Part shown: positions 6,895-7,627 of the stretch, one piece after another
How the letters are laid out: each line of letters starts with the position of its first letter
Position numbering within the stretch: the stretch's first letter is position 1
Assembly (NCBI GenBank): GCA_016765335.1
Contig: JAESQE010000100.1
Location: 11,106-18,732 of the forward strand
Reading direction: 5' to 3'
DNA: 7,627 nucleotides
Source of the DNA: Planctomycetaceae bacterium
Lineage (GTDB): Bacteria > Planctomycetota > Planctomycetia > Planctomycetales > Planctomycetaceae
Notes under the pieces: model-generated
The model's database searches: none
Seen by the model: only the letters and a program-made list of their open reading frames with translations
What the model was told of the DNA's origin: nothing
Program-made: the position numbers and the translations under genes

Positions 6895-7365
6895 CTATTC
6901 TTCTATTGTCCAATTATTGATATCGTCGCCTTCGCCTTGATCATCAGTCTGGTCGGGACCGTAAGACCAGATTGCAGGCTTAGTCGTTTCTGCTTTTGAA
7001 TTCGGATATTCATACATGAGTGGCTGGCCCCAGGCATCTAAAGGCTTTGACTCAAGTAACGGGTCAACAGCGGTTCCATCTTCATCGGTTTTGCTCATCA
7101 ATACATCAATGATTTCTACGCCGCCGGTTGGATAGACACCTTTGTTTTCTACAGCATGCAGCTTCAACGCCTGTTCAAGGCCGTGAATGCTACTTTCGGT
7201 TGCCAAGATATTTGCCTTCTTCTGACTGCCCAGCAGGTTAGGGACCACCATGGCAGCGATCACGCCTAAAATTCCAAGCACAATAAGTAATTCAAGCAAA
7301 GTAAACGCTGACCGCTTATTTTGTGTAGGTAACTTAACAATATTTCGGTTGCAAATAGTCTTCAT
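6895..7365 (-). CDS. gspG: Type II secretion system major pseudopilin GspG
   Basis: The protein has 156 residues and forms the pseudopilus shaft. The leader ends in KRSA20, followed by FTLLE with Glu at mature position 5 (E25), then a hydrophobic helix with the typical VVPNLLGSQKKA end (40-51). The amphipathic part, ATESSIHGLEQALKLHAVENKGVYPT (55-80), and DAWGQPLMYEYP (110-121) are classic GspG. The C-terminal loop SYGPDQTDDQGEGDDINNW (134-152) corresponds to the conserved calcium-binding loop needed for shaft stability. AAGG lies 8 nt before the ATG. The -1 residue is Ala, not Gly, as in gspJ here. The upstream gap contains a second repeat element, so this gene may be transcribed with gspF or from its own promoter, which I could not locate. 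Confidence 0.95.
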   Translation of the reverse strand: MKTICNRNIVKLPTQNKRSAFTLLELLIVLGILGVIAAMVVPNLLGSQKKANILATESSIHGLEQALKLHAVENKGVYPTGGVEIIDVLMSKTDEDGTAVDPLLESKPLDAWGQPLMYEYPNSKAETTKPAIWSYGPDQTDDQGEGDDINNWTIEE

Positions 7366-7430
7366 TAGGGCAGCCTTGGTATTACTTTCTTTGATATGTG
7401 TAGGGAAATGTTAAAAAACAGCTATCTAAT

Positions 7431-7559
7431 GGGAACCTCTAATAATTCAAATGGGGCACAGACATTCCTGTCTGTTTCGTTTGACCATGCCTTAGTTTAA
7501 GGCAGACAAGAATGTCTACCCTCCGCTCGCAATGTCTTTTTGAATTAATACAGGCTTCC
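7431..7559. mobile_element. MITE-like element B between gspF and gspG
   Basis: The left end, GGGAACCTCTAATAATT (from 7431), is the reverse complement of the right end (about 7539-7559) with 17 of 21 positions matching. Direct TAAT copies flank it (7427-7430 and 7560-7563). The left end is identical to the ends of element A over its first 10 bases, so the two belong to one family of ends. The core is different: it holds a large inverted repeat built on AGACATTCCTGTCTG. There is no coding content. It lies four bases (7563 versus 7567) past the gspF stop codon. Confidence 0.55.
7460..7517. repeat. Nested inverted repeat in the core of element B
   Basis: AGACATTCCTGTCTG (7460-7474) is complementary to CAGACAAGAATGTCT (7503-7517) at 14 of 15 positions. 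Between them TGCCTTA (7488-7494) and TAAGGCA (7498-7504) form a perfect 7-bp stem with a 3-nt loop. Each outer arm is itself partly self-complementary (ACAGAC with GTCTGT at 7458-7475). The result is a cruciform-prone block that either strand could fold as RNA. I recall similar arms as intergenic repeats in planctomycetes, but cannot confirm this here. Confidence 0.6.
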
Positions 7560-7566
7560 TAATCTA

Positions 7567-7627
7567 TTAAACCATGTTGGAGCTTTGAAGTATCGGTAAA
7601 AGTAGTGCCAATACGATAAATAAGACG
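7567..7627 (-). CDS. gspF: C-terminus of type II secretion inner-membrane platform protein GspF (partial, 5' end outside window)
   Basis: Reading the minus strand from 7626, one frame gives VLFIVLALLLPILQSSNMV and then TAA at 7567-7569. This is the form of the GspF C-terminus: a last hydrophobic membrane helix ending in LLPI plus a short polar tail (compare the usual VLAILLPIFQLN-type ending). Its position immediately before gspG fits canonical T2SS order. Only 19 codons are visible, so the call rests on a short stretch plus context. The competing frame, open from 7627 to a stop at 7559-7561, is not hydrophobic and resembles nothing I know. Confidence 0.7.
   Translation of the reverse strand, partial: VLFIVLALLLPILQSSNMV

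Noticed and set aside
6223..7559. Possible CRISPR or tandem array from the repeated GGGAACCTCT motif
   Set aside because: The copies are paired inverted ends of two separate elements more than 1 kb apart, with no regular repeat-spacer pattern.
7559..7627. Alternative minus-strand frame at the right edge, ending in TAG at 7559-7561
   Set aside because: Its 22 residues are polar and match no family I know, while the neighbouring frame gives a GspF-like hydrophobic ending with a stop just before the element.

Overview
The window carries most of a type II secretion (T2SS)-like pseudopilus operon, entirely on the minus strand. In transcription order it reads gspF (only its last 19 codons, at the right edge), gspG, gspH, gspI, gspJ, gspK, a gspL/pilM-type gene and a gspM/pilO-type gene that is complete at the left edge. 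This is the canonical F-G-H-I-J-K-L-M order. All five pseudopilins have a class III prepilin leader with a Phe at +1. GspK has the expected missing Glu5, and GspG has the Asp-rich C-terminal calcium loop.

Several traits suggest a planctomycete, possibly of the Gimesia/Rubinisphaera type. These are the oversized GspK, the fused PilM-PilN-like GspL that begins with an IDWD motif, the large GspM with cadherin/Ig-like repeats, moderate GC, and two intergenic repeats of kinds I associate with that group. The assignment is an inference from protein style and repeats, not from a marker gene.

Layout, left to right. Positions 1-23 are downstream of gspM and show nothing assignable. gspM is 24-1721, followed by an 84-nt gap, then gspL 1806-3281, a 34-nt gap, and gspK 3316-4851. 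gspK overlaps gspJ by 4 nt (ATGA), and gspJ overlaps gspI by 1 nt (TGATG). A 245-nt gap (6107-6351) holds a 118-bp element with 10-bp perfect terminal inverted repeats and a 4-bp direct repeat on each side. Then come gspH 6352-6885 and gspG 6895-7365. The 201-nt gap between gspG and gspF (7366-7566) holds a second element, 129 bp, with related ends and its own 4-bp flanking repeat. The two elements share their ends but have unrelated cores.

By family knowledge, GspG forms the pseudopilus shaft, H-I-J-K form the tip complex, GspF is the membrane platform, and GspL-GspM link the cytoplasmic ATPase to the platform. The most unusual protein is GspM, which appears to join a PilO-like domain, two Ig-like repeats and a C-terminal barrel resembling the GspC HR/PilP domain. 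The most unusual DNA is the pair of MITE-like elements in the only two long gaps. The one after gspH carries a terminator-like hairpin on the operon's coding strand.
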